Part shown: one piece after another, positions 43,072-53,269 of the stretch | Numbering within the stretch: position 1 is the first letter of the stretch | Layout: every line of letters begins with the position of its first letter | Assembly (NCBI GenBank): GCA_963703895.1 | Contig: CAVPFX010000001.1 | Coordinates: 372,001 to 436,000 of the forward strand | Direction: 5' to 3' | Source of the DNA: VRUE01 sp963703895 | GTDB lineage: Bacteria > Actinomycetota > Thermoleophilia > Solirubrobacterales > 70-9 | DNA: 64,000 nt | Made by a program: the position numbers and the translations under genes | Notes under the pieces: model-generated | Database searches by the model: none | What the model saw: only the letters and a program-made list of their open reading frames with translations | Told to the model about the DNA's origin: nothing

Positions 43072-44963
43072 TCTGCTTCTTCCGCTCCCGCTTCCGGTTC
43101 AGCGGCCGCTGGGGCTGCCTTGCCGACGACCAGCGTCAGCGTGCTTCCCGGTTTCACTTCCGAGCCGGGCGGCGGGAACTGATCGGTGACGCGGCCGACC
43201 TGGGAGGGCACTTCGGTTTCCTGTTCCTGCACGACCGGCTTGAGTCCGGCTTCGCGTACGGCTTCCACCGCCTCGGCCCGCTCCTTGCCGATCAGGTTTG
43301 GCACGGTCGCCTTTTCTTCGCCCTTGGAAACGGTGAGTGAGACCGTCGAGCCCGGCGGCAACTGCGACCCGGCGCTCGGCGCCTGGCGGATCACCTGCCC
43401 CGCGGGGGAGCTGTCCTCCACTTCTTCGACGCTGGGAACGAAGCCGCGGCCGCGGATCTGCTGCACGGCGAGCGAGCGCTGCGAGCCGACCACGACCGGC
43501 ACCTTCGCCAACTTCGGCCCACTGGAGACCTTGAGCACCACCTCGCTGCCCTTGGTCGCGGTTACACCACCCGACGGTTCGGACTTGATCACGAGTCCCT
43601 CTTCGATGTCCTTCGAGTTGACCGATTCCAGCCGCGAGTCGAAGCCCGCCGCTTCGAGTTTCGCTTCCGCCTCGGTGCTCGAGAGGCCGGCGGTTGAGGG
43701 AACCTTGGCACTGCCAGGACCGGCGCTAACCGTAAGCGTGACTTTTGGCTTTGAGCAAAAGAGGGTGAGAAAAGTGCAGTCGAGCGAGGCTTCGTCGCCG
43801 GGTGGCGAGGCGGCCGGGTCCTGCTCGAGCACTTCGTTTGCCGGTGCTTCGCGCTCTACCCGCTTGACGTCGCCGACGCTGAAGCCGTTCTGCTGCAGCA
43901 GGGCGATCGCCACGTTGAGCTCGTTGCCCGTCACGTTGGGAACCTCGGTGGTGGTGTCGCGGGTCAGCACAAAGCCGATCAGCAGGCCGATCAACACCGC
44001 CGCGGCGACGAGCATCCAGATGCGGCGGCGGCGCTTGCGCTCCTCGTCCTCGGGGTCGATGCCCTCGGCGACCGGCTCCTCGGGCACCGCGACCACCGGC
44101 GGCAGCGGCGCGAAGGCGGCGGTGTTTTCGGCTCCGCCACCCGGATCCTTCAAAGCCGCGTCGATCGCGGCGATGAAGGCGTCGGCGTTCTGAAAGCGCT
44201 GGCCCGGCTCCTTCTCCAGCGCCCGCATCACCACGGCGTCGAGGGCGGGCGAGACGTTGGGGTTGATCGAGCTTGGCCGCTGCGGCGGCTGCGAGACCTG
44301 TTTCATCGCCACCGCCACAGCGGAGTCGGCCTCGAACGGCACCCGCCTAGTCAGCGCCTCGTAGAGCATCACGCCGATCGAGTAGAGGTCGGAGACGGCG
44401 GTCACCTCGAAGCCCTGCGCCTGCTCGGGTGAGAGGTAGTGCGGCGTGCCCATCACCGAGCCCGCCTGGGTGATCTCCGAGACCCCGGCGCGAGCGATGC
44501 CGAAGTCGGTCACGGTCGCCACGCCCTCGGCGTCGACGATCACGTTCTGCGGCTTCAGGTCACGGTGAACGACGCCGTGACGGTGGGCGAAGCGGGCTCC
44601 CTCGAGCACCTGACGAATCAGGGCCGCGGCCTGCTCGGGAGCGAGGCCAGCGTCGATCACCTGCTTCAACGAACGGCCCTCGAGGTACTGCATCGCGATG
44701 TAGTACGTGCCGTCGACCTCGCCGCGATCGAAGACGGCGACGATGTTGGGGTGTTGCAGGCTTGCGGCTGCCTCGGCCTCGCGACGGAAGCGCTCGACGA
44801 ACTCGCGGTCCTGGGCGAAGCGCGCGTGCAGGACCTTCAGCGCCACCCGGCGCTGAAGGTGAGTGTCGTCGGCGAGCCACACGTCGGCCATGCCGCCCGA
44901 TCCAATCCGCTGCAGCACCGCGTAGCGCCCGTCCACCACGGACCCCTGCGTGACCTCAGCCAC
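43068..44963 (-). CDS. pknB: PASTA-domain Ser/Thr protein kinase (PknB-like), 631 aa
   Basis: Sensor kinase of growth and peptidoglycan status. Kinase domain: GSGGMADVWL (21-30), Lys43, HRDLKPQN (133-140), DFG (153-155), SPEQAQG. Juxtamembrane Arg-rich region, transmembrane helix ~318-338, then four PASTA-type repeats (TEVPNVTGNELNVA, AKVPSTAGLSSTEA, AKVPVVVGSQRSLA, ATVPNLIGKERAEA) expected to bind muropeptides or lipid II. A Cys-containing insert (DCTFLTLFC) lies between the first two repeats. Acidic Ala/Glu tail. Canonical setting: pbpA, ftsW/rodA, PP2C and FHA genes upstream on the same strand. Confidence 0.95.
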   Translation of the reverse strand: MAEVTQGSVVDGRYAVLQRIGSGGMADVWLADDTHLQRRVALKVLHARFAQDREFVERFRREAEAAASLQHPNIVAVFDRGEVDGTYYIAMQYLEGRSLKQVIDAGLAPEQAAALIRQVLEGARFAHRHGVVHRDLKPQNVIVDAEGVATVTDFGIARAGVSEITQAGSVMGTPHYLSPEQAQGFEVTAVSDLYSIGVMLYEALTRRVPFEADSAVAVAMKQVSQPPQRPSSINPNVSPALDAVVMRALEKEPGQRFQNADAFIAAIDAALKDPGGGAENTAAFAPLPPVVAVPEEPVAEGIDPEDEERKRRRRIWMLVAAAVLIGLLIGFVLTRDTTTEVPNVTGNELNVAIALLQQNGFSVGDVKRVEREAPANEVLEQDPAASPPGDEASLDCTFLTLFCSKPKVTLTVSAGPGSAKVPSTAGLSSTEAEAKLEAAGFDSRLESVNSKDIEEGLVIKSEPSGGVTATKGSEVVLKVSSGPKLAKVPVVVGSQRSLAVQQIRGRGFVPSVEEVEDSSPAGQVIRQAPSAGSQLPPGSTVSLTVSKGEEKATVPNLIGKERAEAVEAVREAGLKPVVQEQETEVPSQVGRVTDQFPPPGSEVKPGSTLTLVVGKAAPAAAEPEAGAEEAE

Positions 44964-45037
44964 ACCTCACCTCGCTGGCGACGGGACTCAAAACAGAGAT
45001 ATAGATCGCTTTCAGGCCCATCGGCGGCTGTTCTATC

Positions 45038-46498
45038 TCATTCGCCGTTCAGGATCGTTTCCGCGACGTCGCGGAAGATCGGTGCCGCCACGTCGTTGCC
45101 GAATTCTTCTGTGCACTCGACCGTCGCCGCGATCGCGATCTGCGGGTCATCGGCCGGGGCGAAGCCTATGAACCAGGCCTGGTTCTCTTCTTCTCCCCCG
45201 CCGCAGGCTTCGTTGCCGGGTGTTTCCGCCGTGCCCGTCTTGCCGGCGACCGGAACACCCGAGATCGCCGCGTTCGTACCTGTTCCTTCGCTAACCACGC
45301 CTTCCATCGCGGTGGTCAGCTCTTCGGCGGTCTCGGCGCTGATCGGCTGACTGTACTCGGAGGGCTCGAGGCGTTTTGTCACCCGGCCGTCGGGGTCGAC
45401 CACGCGGCTCCAGATCTGTGGCTTCATCAGCTTGCCCTTGTTGGCGACCGCGGCGGCGACCTCTGCCATCTGCAGCGGCGTAACCACCAGGCGCTCCTGG
45501 CCAATCGCCAGTCGAGCCAGGTCAACCGGATCGTTGGCGCCAAGCAGTTCTTCGTCTTCGTTGTAGACACCGCTCTTCGACACCTCTCCGGCGGGAAGGT
45601 CAATGGCCGGGGTCGAGTTGAAGCCGAAACGTTCCATGTATTCGAACAGGGTGTCGTTGCCGAGCTGCTGACCCAGCTGACCGAACCAGGTGTTGACCGA
45701 GTTGGTCAGCGCCGTGTCCAGGGTGGCACCGAAGAAGTCCTCGCCGAAGTCGTTTTCGAGCGGGGTGCCTTCGACTTCCAGCGAGCCGGGCGCGTCAATC
45801 GGCGTGTCGGGAGTGATCGTGCCGCTTTCCAGGCCGGCGGCCGCGGTGACGACCTTGAAGGTCGAGCCCGGCGGATACTGGCCCTGGGTGGCGCGGTCGA
45901 AGAGCGGCGTTTCGATTTCGTTCGTATTGAGCTTTTCCAGTTCGTAGGGCACGCGGTTGGGGTCGTACGGCGGGTTCGAGGCCAGAACCCGCACCCGGCC
46001 GCTCTGCGGCTCGATCGCGACCACGGCGCCAAAGCCCGCCGCTTCGAGGTCGGCGAGCGCGGTCGCCTGCGCCGCCGGGTCGAGGTTGGTGACGACGTCG
46101 TTGCCTTCCTGGCGGCGACCGCGCAGCTCGTCGAGGATCGAGGTGAATTCCGAGTCGTTGCCAACCAGCTCGTCGTTGTGGAACTGCTCGAACTCGGCAT
46201 CGCCCTGCTGGACGAAGCTGTAGCCGATCGGATGGCCGTAGAGCCGGCCTTCCGGGTAGCGGCGCACGTAGCGGAGGCCGGAGCCGTGTCCCTTCGCCAC
46301 CGAGCGGGCGATCACGGTGCCATCGGCGGCGAGGATGCGACCGCGGCGAATCTGCTGCTGCTCGAGCAAGGGCCGCTTGTTGGCGTTCTTTTCCTTCAGC
46401 GCTTTAGCGTCGAAGACCGACCAGTAGGAGGTGAAGCCAATCAGCACGGCAAAGAGGACGACGACGAGGCCGAAGAGCTTGACGATCTGGCGGTTCAC
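45038..46498 (-). CDS. pbpA: Class B penicillin-binding protein (PbpA-like transpeptidase), 486 aa
   Basis: Single N-terminal membrane anchor (residues ~7-28), dimerisation domain and D,D-transpeptidase domain with all three motifs: PPGSTFKVV (nucleophile Ser in STFK), TNSVNTWF (SxN) and AGKTGTAE (KTG). Length matches actinobacterial PbpA. It forms a SEDS-bPBP pair with the FtsW/RodA-like gene, whose stop overlaps its start by 4 bases. A stretch GNEACGGGEEENQ before the last strand is unusual. Confidence 0.95.
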   Translation of the reverse strand: MNRQIVKLFGLVVVLFAVLIGFTSYWSVFDAKALKEKNANKRPLLEQQQIRRGRILAADGTVIARSVAKGHGSGLRYVRRYPEGRLYGHPIGYSFVQQGDAEFEQFHNDELVGNDSEFTSILDELRGRRQEGNDVVTNLDPAAQATALADLEAAGFGAVVAIEPQSGRVRVLASNPPYDPNRVPYELEKLNTNEIETPLFDRATQGQYPPGSTFKVVTAAAGLESGTITPDTPIDAPGSLEVEGTPLENDFGEDFFGATLDTALTNSVNTWFGQLGQQLGNDTLFEYMERFGFNSTPAIDLPAGEVSKSGVYNEDEELLGANDPVDLARLAIGQERLVVTPLQMAEVAAAVANKGKLMKPQIWSRVVDPDGRVTKRLEPSEYSQPISAETAEELTTAMEGVVSEGTGTNAAISGVPVAGKTGTAETPGNEACGGGEEENQAWFIGFAPADDPQIAIAATVECTEEFGNDVAAPIFRDVAETILNGE

Positions 46499-47835
46499 CT
46501 GCCGCCCTCCAGCAGGATGCCGCTGTGGCTATCGCGCCCGGCGAGGCCGGACTCCCGCCGCGCTCGGTCCGAGATCAAGAGCAGCAACGCGAGCAAGACG
46601 AAGTTGGCGACGATCGAGCTGCCGCCGTAGCTGATGAAGGGCAGGGTGACGCCGGTCAACGGAATCACCCTGGTCACGCCGCCGATGATGACGAAGGCTT
46701 GGATCGCGAAGACGGCGGTGAGGCCGGTGGCGAGCAGCTTCGAGAAGCCATCGTCGGCGAGCAGGGCGATCTTGAAGCCGCGGGCCGCGATCAACAGGTA
46801 GACCAGGATCACGCCGCAGGCGCCGAAGAGCCCGAGCTCGTTGACGATCAGCGAGTAGATCGTGTCGGTCTGCGCCGCCGGCAAGAGCGCCGAGTTGGTG
46901 CCGGGGATCGTGATCAGCGCCTGCCCAAACCCCTTGCCGAAGAGGCCGCCGTCAGCTTGGGCGAAGATCGATTGGAGGATCTGGTAGCCGCTCGCCTGCG
47001 GGTGCGCGTAGGGATCGAGCCAGATCTCCACCCGCTCGTGCACGTGCGGGACCGTCGCGGCGAAGAACCAGGCGCCGAGCAGGAACATCCCCATGCCGAT
47101 CGCGACGAAGGAGAAGCGGCCGGTGGCGACGTAGAGGAGGGCGAGGAAGGCGGCGAAGAACATCAGCGAGCTGCCGAGGTCGCGGATGAAGACGAGCATG
47201 AACATCGAGGCGCCCCAGACGACCAGCATCGGGCCGAAGTGCTTGAGCGGCGGCAGGGTGACGCCAAGCACCCGTCGCGCGCCGACGATCAGCACCTCGC
47301 GGTGCTCGCGCAGGTAGCTGGCGAGGAATACGACCAGGCATATCTTCGAGAACTCGGCCGGCTGAAAGGCCAGCGGGCCGATCTTCACCCCCAGGTAGGC
47401 GCCGTTGACCTGCTGGCCGATGCCGGGCAGGCGCGGCGCCAGTAGCAAGAGCAGACCCACCACCGCGATCGTGTAGCGGTAGCGCTCGAGCACGTCGTAG
47501 TCGCGCAGGAACTGGATCGTGAGGGCGAAGAGCACTAGCCCGAGTACGAACCAGTTGGCCTGGTCGCGGGCCAAGTCGGCATCGATCCGGTAGACCATGA
47601 CCAGGCCGAAGGCCATCAGCAACGCCACCAGCGGGAAGAGGTAAGGATCGGCGTTGGGCAGGCGCAGGCGCAGGAAGAAGTGGGTGGCGAGGCAGACGGC
47701 GAAGAAGTAGGCGCCGTAGACCAAGCTGGCGTCGCCGAGCCGCGATTGCTCCTGGGCGAAGACCGCGGCGAAACCAGCGGTGAGCAGAAGGGCGACCGGG
47801 ACGAGAGCCATCAGCTCCCGGTTCCTGGCCGACAT
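46495..47835 (-). CDS. SEDS peptidoglycan glycosyltransferase (FtsW/RodA), 446 aa
   Basis: Polymerises lipid II into glycan strands. About ten helices; SEDS motifs: PRLPGIGQQVNGAYLGVKIGPLAFQPAEFSK (read in parts; R and Asn-Gly-Ala before the QPAEF motif), VFIRDLGSSLMFF (Asp required for activity), NSALLPAAQTDTIYSLIVNELG and LTGVTLPFISYGGSS. The start is the ATG at 47835 that overlaps the phosphatase stop (ATGA); the longer open frame is phosphatase antisense-frame readthrough. Named FtsW/RodA because this operon position in actinobacteria is usually RodA. Confidence 0.95.
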   Translation of the reverse strand: MSARNRELMALVPVALLLTAGFAAVFAQEQSRLGDASLVYGAYFFAVCLATHFFLRLRLPNADPYLFPLVALLMAFGLVMVYRIDADLARDQANWFVLGLVLFALTIQFLRDYDVLERYRYTIAVVGLLLLLAPRLPGIGQQVNGAYLGVKIGPLAFQPAEFSKICLVVFLASYLREHREVLIVGARRVLGVTLPPLKHFGPMLVVWGASMFMLVFIRDLGSSLMFFAAFLALLYVATGRFSFVAIGMGMFLLGAWFFAATVPHVHERVEIWLDPYAHPQASGYQILQSIFAQADGGLFGKGFGQALITIPGTNSALLPAAQTDTIYSLIVNELGLFGACGVILVYLLIAARGFKIALLADDGFSKLLATGLTAVFAIQAFVIIGGVTRVIPLTGVTLPFISYGGSSIVANFVLLALLLLISDRARRESGLAGRDSHSGILLEGGR

Positions 47836-49058
47836 CAAGGTGCCGCCCGCGTGCTCTGCTCTCGCGCCGGGGCCGCGGGCGAGCCTTCGGCGGCTCGTTC
47901 GATGTCTTCGACCAGCGAGACGGCGTCGTCTTGCGAGCGCAGGTCGTGGCCGCTGACCGCGTCCTGTCGACGTGGCGGCAGCGAGGAAGTCTGGATCGGG
48001 CTCGCGTAGCGCTCTTCGTAGAGCTCGATCCCGAAGGGCAGCTCGTAGGGCAGGCCGCGATAGAGCGCGACCCGACCACCGTCGTCGGTGCCGAGGAACC
48101 AGACCTGGCGGTTTCCGTACCAGGCGCCAAGGGCGATCGCACCAAGTACGACCAGGACCGCGACCACCTTCAGCGCCCGGCGCAACACTGGGCGTCGCGA
48201 CGACTTCGCGGCGAGCTGCTCGCGGCGATCGCGGGCGGCCTCGGCGGCGGCGCGGCGGCGCACCTCGGTCGCGGTCAACCCCTCGGCCGCCGCGGTGCTG
48301 CCGATCAGCGTCGCGTCCTCGTGACTCTGCTGCGGCGCGGCGGCGTCTTCGAGGCGGAAGGCGAGGGCGGTGATGTTGTCGCGGCCGCCGGCCCGGTTTG
48401 CTTCGTCGACGAGGGCACGTACCGCCGCGCTCATCGAGGTGGCGGCGCTGAGCAGCTTGGCGATCTGCTCCTCGCCCAGCATCGTGGTGAGGCCGTCCGA
48501 GCAAAGTAGGAAGACGTCGCCGGGGACGGCGGGAACAGTCTGCACGTCCGGCTCGACTTCGGGCTCGGGACCGAGGGCGCGGGTGATGATCGAGCGCTGC
48601 GGGTGGTCCTCGGCCTGGGCGTCAGTGAGTTGACCCTTACGGCGCATCTCCTCGACCAGCGAGTGGTCGCGGGTTAGCTGCTCGAGCTTGCCCGCCCGCA
48701 AACGGTAGGCACGACTGTCGCCGACGTGGCCGATCGCCACCTCTTCGGCGCTCGCGTCGACGATCACCGCGGTCAGCGTCGTGCCCATTCCGGCGCGCGA
48801 GGGATCGGCGCGGGCGAGATCGTGGATCGTGCGGTTGGCGGCGAGGATCGTCTCGCGCAGCACCCGCTCCGGCGGACCGTCGGGAAGGTCGACGTCGAAG
48901 GCGTCGGCGGCGGCTTTCGAGGCGACCTCCCCAGCCTGGGCGCCGCCCATGCCGTCGGCGACGACGAAGATCGGCGCCCGCACGAAGAAGGAGTCCTCGT
49001 TGGCGTTGCGCTGCCGCCCCGTGTCGGTGCGAAAGGCCTGGTCGTCGATCCGCAGCAT
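47835..49058 (-). CDS. pstP: PP2C-type Ser/Thr protein phosphatase (PstP-like), 407 aa
   Basis: Metal-dependent phosphatase reversing the kinases encoded around it. Motifs: NEDSFFV, VVADGMGGAQAGEVAS, AIGHVGDSRAYRLR, FLLCSDGLTTML, GGRDNITALAF. One transmembrane helix (~300-320) and a ~85-residue extracytoplasmic tail, as in mycobacterial PstP. Encoded between FHA and FtsW genes; 4-base gap to fhaB and ATGA overlap with ftsW/rodA. Confidence 0.94.
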   Translation of the reverse strand: MLRIDDQAFRTDTGRQRNANEDSFFVRAPIFVVADGMGGAQAGEVASKAAADAFDVDLPDGPPERVLRETILAANRTIHDLARADPSRAGMGTTLTAVIVDASAEEVAIGHVGDSRAYRLRAGKLEQLTRDHSLVEEMRRKGQLTDAQAEDHPQRSIITRALGPEPEVEPDVQTVPAVPGDVFLLCSDGLTTMLGEEQIAKLLSAATSMSAAVRALVDEANRAGGRDNITALAFRLEDAAAPQQSHEDATLIGSTAAAEGLTATEVRRRAAAEAARDRREQLAAKSSRRPVLRRALKVVAVLVVLGAIALGAWYGNRQVWFLGTDDGGRVALYRGLPYELPFGIELYEERYASPIQTSSLPPRRQDAVSGHDLRSQDDAVSLVEDIERAAEGSPAAPAREQSTRAAP

Positions 49059-49062
49059 CGAG

Positions 49063-49536
49063 CTAGGCCCCGGCCTCGTATCTGAACTCGGTGTCGCCGA
49101 TGCGCACCAGATCGCCGTCGATCAGCTCCGCCTCCCCTTTCAGGGTCGCGTCGTTGAGCAGGGTGCCGTTGGTCGAGTTCATGTCCTCCACGTAGGTGCG
49201 CCTGTCGCGCGTGAAGATCCTGGCGTGCACGCCGGAGGCATAGCGGTCGTCGATCCGCACGTCGGCTTCGGCCGAGCGGCCGATCGAGAGGCCGCCGATC
49301 AGGTCAAAGCGCTCACCCTGTTCGAGCCCGCCGCCGCGCTCGACAACCAGCCAAGCGTCGGTTGCGCTGGGCTGTGCGGAGAGGCCGGGGACCTGGTGGA
49401 AGCCGGTCGCATCGGGAGCCGGCGAGGTGGTGCGACGGAGGTCCTTGAGGGCGCTGCGGGAGATCCAGAGCAGGAAGAGGTAGAGGACGGCGAGGAAGCC
49501 GAACTTGAGGAAGACGGAGATGGGCTCGTAGTCCAC
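49063..49536 (-). CDS. fhaB: FHA domain membrane protein (FhaB/FipA-like), 157 aa
   Basis: Phosphothreonine-binding adaptor. A membrane helix near the N-terminus (FLKFGFLAVLYLFLLWI), a short linker, and an FHA domain with GGLSIGRSAEADVRIDDRYAS-type core (Gly-Arg, Ser), VHARIF and STNGTLLN. I start at GTG 49536 (DYEPISVFLKF); the longer frame would enter fhaA. Normally phosphorylated by PknB and important for division in actinobacteria. Confidence 0.92.
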   Translation of the reverse strand: MDYEPISVFLKFGFLAVLYLFLLWISRSALKDLRRTTSPAPDATGFHQVPGLSAQPSATDAWLVVERGGGLEQGERFDLIGGLSIGRSAEADVRIDDRYASGVHARIFTRDRRTYVEDMNSTNGTLLNDATLKGEAELIDGDLVRIGDTEFRYEAGA

Positions 49537-49549
49537 TAGCGGGCGGCGC

Positions 49550-50323
49550 TCACTGCTCGATCTCGAACAGGAAGGTCGTGGTGCCAAGCGTCACCTGGTC
49601 GCCGGGGCTGAGCCGCGAGGAGGAGACGCGCCGGCCGTTCACCTTGATGCCGTTGGTCGAGCCGAGGTCGGCGATCGTCCAATCGCCGGTCTGCGAGCGG
49701 CGCAGCTCGGCGTGACGACGGGAGACGTTGGGGTCGGCGAGCACGCACTCGGCGCCCTTGGAGCGGCCGATCGTCGCCCGCGGTCCCTCCAACACATAAC
49801 GCCGGTCGTCGAGCGAGACAACCGCCCGCGTTGCCACCATCGCTTCCGCCCGCTGCTCGGGGCTGGCCTGCGCGGCCGGGCGCTCTTTGACCGCCGAGTA
49901 GACCATCGTGTGGCCCTCCTCGCCCTGGCTCGGCGCCTCGCCCTCGTGCGCCGGGGGCTTGACCAGCCTGGTCTGGATGCCGAACTCGCCGAGGCGCAGG
50001 CGCTCGTCGGTCTTGAACTCCACCGCCGGCCTGGTGAGCAGGTCGTAGTCACGGCGCCGCGCGTGCTCGAGCAGATAGCCGGAAAGCTCTTGCTCGAGCG
50101 AGCGCTCGTAGCCTTCGAGCTTGACCCGGTCCTTGCTCGAGAGGTAGACCGTGTACTCGTTGGGCACGTAGACGCGGGCGACGCCGGCCGTCTTGTGGGC
50201 GTCCATCTCCTTGGCGAGCTTGCGCGCCAGCTCGACCGGCTGCACCTCGGAACTGAAGGCACGACTGAAGACCCCCTCAACGAGGCCTTCGATCCGACTC
50301 TCAAGGTTGCGTAGAACGCTGAT
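49550..50323 (-). CDS. fhaA: FhaA-like protein (DUF3662 + FHA), 257 aa, apparent ATC start
   Basis: Cytoplasmic FHA adaptor. Residues ~1-115 are the FhaA N-terminal domain (ISVLRNLESRIEGLVEGVFSR, then PVELARKLAKEMD and PNEYTVYLS); the C-terminal ~85 residues are FHA (ATIGRSKGAECVL, VSRRHAEL, GSTNGIKVNG). Between the upstream kinase stop at 50387 and the GTG at 50245 this frame has no ATG, GTG, TTG or CTG. The family N-terminus nevertheless continues upstream to an ATC at 50323-50321, preceded by AAGGAG six bases away. I therefore annotate an ATC start. The alternative is a start at GTG 50245, which would lose 26 conserved residues. Confidence 0.8.
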   Translation of the reverse strand: MSVLRNLESRIEGLVEGVFSRAFSSEVQPVELARKLAKEMDAHKTAGVARVYVPNEYTVYLSSKDRVKLEGYERSLEQELSGYLLEHARRRDYDLLTRPAVEFKTDERLRLGEFGIQTRLVKPPAHEGEAPSQGEEGHTMVYSAVKERPAAQASPEQRAEAMVATRAVVSLDDRRYVLEGPRATIGRSKGAECVLADPNVSRRHAELRRSQTGDWTIADLGSTNGIKVNGRRVSSSRLSPGDQVTLGTTTFLFEIEQ

Positions 50324-50386
50324 CGGTGGCTCCTTTTCGCGGGCGGCGCCAATTCCGCCGGCTGGCGGTGGAAGGCCGCTGAAATC

Positions 50387-51307
<921 letters not shown>

Positions 51308-51363
51308 TGCACTCTGCGGCTTCGCCGCGAATCCGCTTCCTCCTGCGACATACTCCCTGCTTC

Positions 51364-52407
51364 TTGGAGGATTCCGCCCCAACCCGGCCGGGTCGACGGC
51401 CACGGCCTCGTCGTCGCCCTGAGCGTCAACAGATCCTGCTGCGCCGCGGGCTTGCGCTCGGCGGCGGTCTGCTGCTGCTGATCGTGATCGTGCTCGGGGT
51501 CAAGGGGTGCCTCGACGCGCGCAAGAACCGAGCGCTGAGCGACTACGCCCGCAACGTAACCCAGATCGTCGAAGAGACGGACCAGACGAGCAAGACCTTC
51601 TTCGACAAGCTCGACGACCCGGGCAGCCTCTCGGTGACCGAATTCATCAACCAGATCAGCGCCGATCGCAGCGCGATGGACAACTACGCCAGCCGCGTCG
51701 ACGGTCTCGACGCTCCCGGCGACATGAGCCACGCCCAAAACGCGCTCGAGCTGACCTACGAGCTGCGCGCCAGCGCGATGAACGAAATTGCCGAAAAGAT
51801 GAGCACGGCGCTCGGTGACGTCGGCTCCCAGCAAGCGACCAGGAGCATCGCGATGCAGATGCGCAAGCTGCTCAGTAGTGACGGCCTCTACGCGGCGGTG
51901 GTGCGACCCGAGATCAACGGCGTCCTCGCCGCCAACGGAATCAGCGGCTCAGACGTGCCGAAAAGCATCTTCCTCGCCGACGAAACCCGCTGGCTCGACG
52001 AAGACGAAGTGAGCGCGGCGCTCGGCTCGGTGAGCGGCTCCAGTAGCGGCGCCATCACGGAAGGCGTGCACGGCCTCGGCTTGATCGGCACCACCATCAA
52101 CGGCACCGAACTGAGCGCGGAATCGACCACCTCAGTCGTCAGTGAAGGCACCCCCGAAGTGGAAGTGGAAGTCTCGAACCAGGGGGAATCGACCGAGAAC
52201 GGGATCAACGTCTCGGTCAGCGTCAGCGACGGCACCACCCTCTCGGGCACGATCGACAGCATCGGCGCCGGCGAATCCTCGTCCGTCCTGATCCCGCTGA
52301 CGCCGGCCCCCAGCGGGGAAGTCACGCTGGAAGTCGAAGTCGACACGGTGCCCGGCGAGCAGGTCTCCGAAAACAACGAAGCCAGCTACAACGTCGCCTT
52401 CGAATAG
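51364..52407 (+). CDS. Membrane protein with extracellular CARDB-like domain, 347 aa
   Basis: A basic N-terminus (RPRPRRRPERQQILLRRG) precedes one transmembrane helix (LALGGGLLLLIVIVLGVKG). An alpha-helical extracellular part follows (LSDYARNVTQIVEETDQTS and ADRSAMDNYASRVDGLDAP), then a C-terminal CARDB-like beta-sandwich (VEVEVSNQGESTENGINVSV, ending NNEASYNVAF). Function unknown. I favour the TTG at 51364 because a TACTCC -10-like box (51351-51356) places the transcript start there; an ATG at 51307 would overlap the divergent kinase gene. Confidence 0.8.
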   Translation: MEDSAPTRPGRRPRPRRRPERQQILLRRGLALGGGLLLLIVIVLGVKGCLDARKNRALSDYARNVTQIVEETDQTSKTFFDKLDDPGSLSVTEFINQISADRSAMDNYASRVDGLDAPGDMSHAQNALELTYELRASAMNEIAEKMSTALGDVGSQQATRSIAMQMRKLLSSDGLYAAVVRPEINGVLAANGISGSDVPKSIFLADETRWLDEDEVSAALGSVSGSSSGAITEGVHGLGLIGTTINGTELSAESTTSVVSEGTPEVEVEVSNQGESTENGINVSVSVSDGTTLSGTIDSIGAGESSSVLIPLTPAPSGEVTLEVEVDTVPGEQVSENNEASYNVAFE

Positions 52408-52418
52408 GAGGTCCGGTC

Positions 52419-53255
52419 GTGCGGATCGCCTATCTGGGGCCAGCCGGGACCTTCACCGAGGACGCCCTGCGCGGCGCCCTCGCAGCGAGCACCGACTACG
52501 AGCCGTTGCGTACAGCGACGATTCGCGACGCGATCCTCGCGGTCGAGCGGGGCGAGGCCGAGCGCGCCCTGGTCCCCTTTGAGAACTCGATCGAGGGCTC
52601 GGTGCGGACCACCCTCGACACCCTCGCCTTCGACGCCAGCGGGGTGACGATCGTCGGCGAGCACGACTTCGCCGTGCGGGCGATGCTGATCGCCCGCGAG
52701 GAGACCGAGCTGGCGCAGATCGAGACTGTGATCTCGCATCCCCAGCCCCTAGCCCAGTGCGCACGCTTCCTGCGAGATCAGCTGCCCGGCGCCGGGCGGC
52801 GGAGCGTCGAGAGCACGGCGGCCGCGGTGCAGCTGGTCAGCGAGTCGGAGCGGCCGTGGGCGGCAATCGGGGCGGGTGCGGCGGCCGAGCTCTACGGCTG
52901 CACAATTCTGCGCGAGGGAATCGAGGACGAGGCCAACAACGTCACCCGCTTCGTCTGGATCGCCCCAACCGGCGCCGAGCCGACCGGTGGGGCTGCCTGG
53001 AAGACCTCCCTGGTCTTCTCCGAGCTGGGCGAAGACCACCCCGGCGCCCTGGTCAACGCTCTGCGCGAGTTCTCCAGCCGCGAAGTCAACTTGACCCGGA
53101 TCGAGTCACGTCCCCTACGGCTCGAACTGGGCCGCTACATGTTCTTCTGCGACCTCGAGGGGGCACTCTCGGAGACCCCGGTCGCGGAGGCCGTAGAGGC
53201 CCTGCGAGGCAAGGCCGAGTCGGTTCGAATCTTGGGCTCCTACCCGACTGCGTAG
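52419..53255 (+). CDS. pheA: Prephenate dehydratase, 278 aa
   Basis: Converts prephenate to phenylpyruvate in phenylalanine synthesis. Catalytic domain: YLGPAGTFTEDAL, VPFENSIEGSVRTTLD, and the essential Thr in NNVTRFVWI. A C-terminal ACT domain (SLVFSELGEDHPGALVNAL, LTRIESRPL) gives feedback control by phenylalanine. No chorismate mutase domain is fused. GTG start with an AGGAGG Shine-Dalgarno (52408-52413) just after the CARDB gene. Confidence 0.96.
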   Translation: MRIAYLGPAGTFTEDALRGALAASTDYEPLRTATIRDAILAVERGEAERALVPFENSIEGSVRTTLDTLAFDASGVTIVGEHDFAVRAMLIAREETELAQIETVISHPQPLAQCARFLRDQLPGAGRRSVESTAAAVQLVSESERPWAAIGAGAAAELYGCTILREGIEDEANNVTRFVWIAPTGAEPTGGAAWKTSLVFSELGEDHPGALVNALREFSSREVNLTRIESRPLRLELGRYMFFCDLEGALSETPVAEAVEALRGKAESVRILGSYPTA

Positions 53256-53269
53256 AATTCCCGAGCAAT

